The position numbers were made by a program, and so were the translations under genes. Positions 63,151-64,000 of a stretch of 64,000 nt of DNA are shown here, one piece after another (position 1 is the first letter of the stretch; each line of letters starts with the position of its first letter). Source of the DNA: Oryzomonas sp. (lineage in GTDB: Bacteria; Desulfobacterota; Desulfuromonadia; Geobacterales; Pseudopelobacteraceae); the NCBI GenBank assembly GCA_031292255.1, contig JARLHN010000040.1, positions 1-64,000 on the forward strand. Reading direction: 5' to 3'. Under the pieces are notes generated by a model. That model did not search any database, was not told where the DNA came from, and worked only from the letters and a program-made list of their open reading frames with translations.

Positions 63151-64000
63151 CTATTGAGTGCGTTCGGCAAGCGCCTTTTCGACGAACTGCTTCACGTCCC
63201 GGTTCAACTCCCCGCGTGAGGTACTGTCCAGATAGACCATATGCCCGGCGCGGTAGCGGCGGATGGAGATGCTTTTCTGAAGCGCCGGCGTCAAGCCGAG
63301 GTGGTTGAGCGTGTAGATGCTGGAGAAGTGGGGGGTGGCCAGGTCGAAGAGCCCCATGGCCACGAAGAGCTTCATGTAGGGGTTCTTGGCAAAACTGTTG
63401 CGCAGGTTATCACTTGTGTCGGCGTAGCTGTTCTTCGCCTCCCAGTCCCAGTGACCGATGCCGCCGCCCAGGACAAAATATTCCAGGTCGGATTTGTAGC
63501 CGAGTTCCGTGCGGATGTAATGGTTGAAAGCGTCGGTATAGGGCGGCCGGATAGTGGTGACGGTGGGATCGAACCCGTGATGGTTTGACGGCTCCAGGTC
63601 CGGGGCCGTGAAGCGGCTGTCCATGAAGCCGACCATCTGCTGCCGGTCGCGGAGAAGCTCCCTGACAAAGCTCCTGCTGTCGATACGCAGGTTGTTGTTG
63701 GCGATGAAGGCTGCATCCAGACCGGTGAATTCAGCCAGTTTGCCGGCAACCTCCCGGCGTTTCGCGGCCGGCAGGCTATCGCCCTGGACAAGGGCAGCCG
63801 TGTATTCCGTTGCAGCCCACGACTCCGCCTGGGCCAGCGTCTTGTCAAGGTCGGCCTGGAACTGGGGCGCCAGTTTGCCGTGATACCAGGCGGTTGCGGT
63901 ATAACTGGGGAGGAACAGGGCGTAGGGCAGGTCATTGCCATTGTCGAAGCCAAGGGTCTGCAAGTTCATGACGGAGGAGATCAGTACGATGCCGTTGAGC
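63151..64000 (-). CDS. S10-type serine carboxypeptidase family protein, C-terminal part (cut by window edge)
   Basis: At least 283 residues are visible; the frame continues to the right edge upstream of the Met at 63969, so the start is outside. The segments GIVLISSVMNLQT, DLPYALFLPSYTATAWYHGKL, FVAMGLFDLATPH (likely catalytic Asp) and RYRAGHMVYLD (likely catalytic His) fit bacterial S10 peptidase-like proteins. The nucleophile Ser would lie just outside the window. Confidence 0.8.
   Translation of the reverse strand, partial: LNGIVLISSVMNLQTLGFDNGNDLPYALFLPSYTATAWYHGKLAPQFQADLDKTLAQAESWAATEYTAALVQGDSLPAAKRREVAGKLAEFTGLDAAFIANNNLRIDSRSFVRELLRDRQQMVGFMDSRFTAPDLEPSNHHGFDPTVTTIRPPYTDAFNHYIRTELGYKSDLEYFVLGGGIGHWDWEAKNSYADTSDNLRNSFAKNPYMKLFVAMGLFDLATPHFSSIYTLNHLGLTPALQKSISIRRYRAGHMVYLDSTSRGELNRDVKQFVEKALAERTQ

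Overview
The window looks like chromosomal DNA of a high-GC member of the Geobacterales (Desulfuromonadota, formerly Deltaproteobacteria). This rests on overall protein character, gene content (kdpABCDE with a Ser/Thr kinase, SBP-type histidine kinase plus NtrC-type regulator, VKOR-DsbA fusion, DUF4403, DUF302) and short dispersed intergenic repeats. It is an inference; no rRNA or marker search was possible. I see no tRNA, rRNA, CRISPR array or prophage.

Layout. 1-140: tail of an IS4-type insertion sequence. 483-9561: kdpA-kdpB-kdpC-kdpD-kdpE plus an overlapping Ser/Thr protein kinase; a 105-bp MITE-like element sits between kdpB and kdpC. 9630-10819: a PHO-box-like promoter, a structured leader with an intrinsic terminator, and a secreted class A acid phosphatase. 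11200-15049: a secreted coiled-coil/SPOR-like protein with 180-bp tandem repeats, then pyruvate kinase. 15260-26763 (minus strand): a C-P lyase operon, phnF-C-D-E-G-H-I-J-K-L-M, continuing into a TIM-barrel protein and a phosphite dehydrogenase (ptxD). A HAD phosphatase diverges from phnF across a palindromic operator candidate.

27633-35596: M1 peptidase, ChaN-like protein, SulP transporter overlapping a polyphosphate kinase 2, OsmC, DUF302 and pirin. 35977-40924: a tight oxidative pentose-phosphate operon gnd-zwf-pgl-pgi. 41156-47322: beta-carbonic anhydrase, a small exported protein, a repeat-filled intergenic region, a ketopantoate-reductase-like protein, a MarR regulator divergent from a Pal lipoprotein, and a DUF4403 lipoprotein. 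47429-53387: metF, fetB-fetA, a beta-barrel/FGE-like fusion, an NRDE protein and a Cys-cluster protein.

53477-58591 (minus strand) is a self-contained dicarboxylate regulon: a periplasmic-binding-domain histidine kinase, a sigma-54 response regulator, three copies of a 17-bp motif, a GG-N10-GC sigma-54 promoter, and dctA. 58778-64000: MFS exporter, VKOR-DsbA fusion, metallo-beta-lactamase-fold protein, methyltransferase and the C-terminal part of an S10-type peptidase cut by the window edge.

Themes. Phosphorus acquisition dominates: phosphonates and phosphite (phn-ptxD), phosphate esters (acid phosphatase behind a PHO box), polyphosphate (PPK2). The best candidates for something undescribed are the combined C-P lyase/phosphite dehydrogenase operon with its TIM-barrel protein and without phnN or phnP, the structured leader before the acid phosphatase, the dctA regulatory array, and the beta-barrel/FGE-like fusion.
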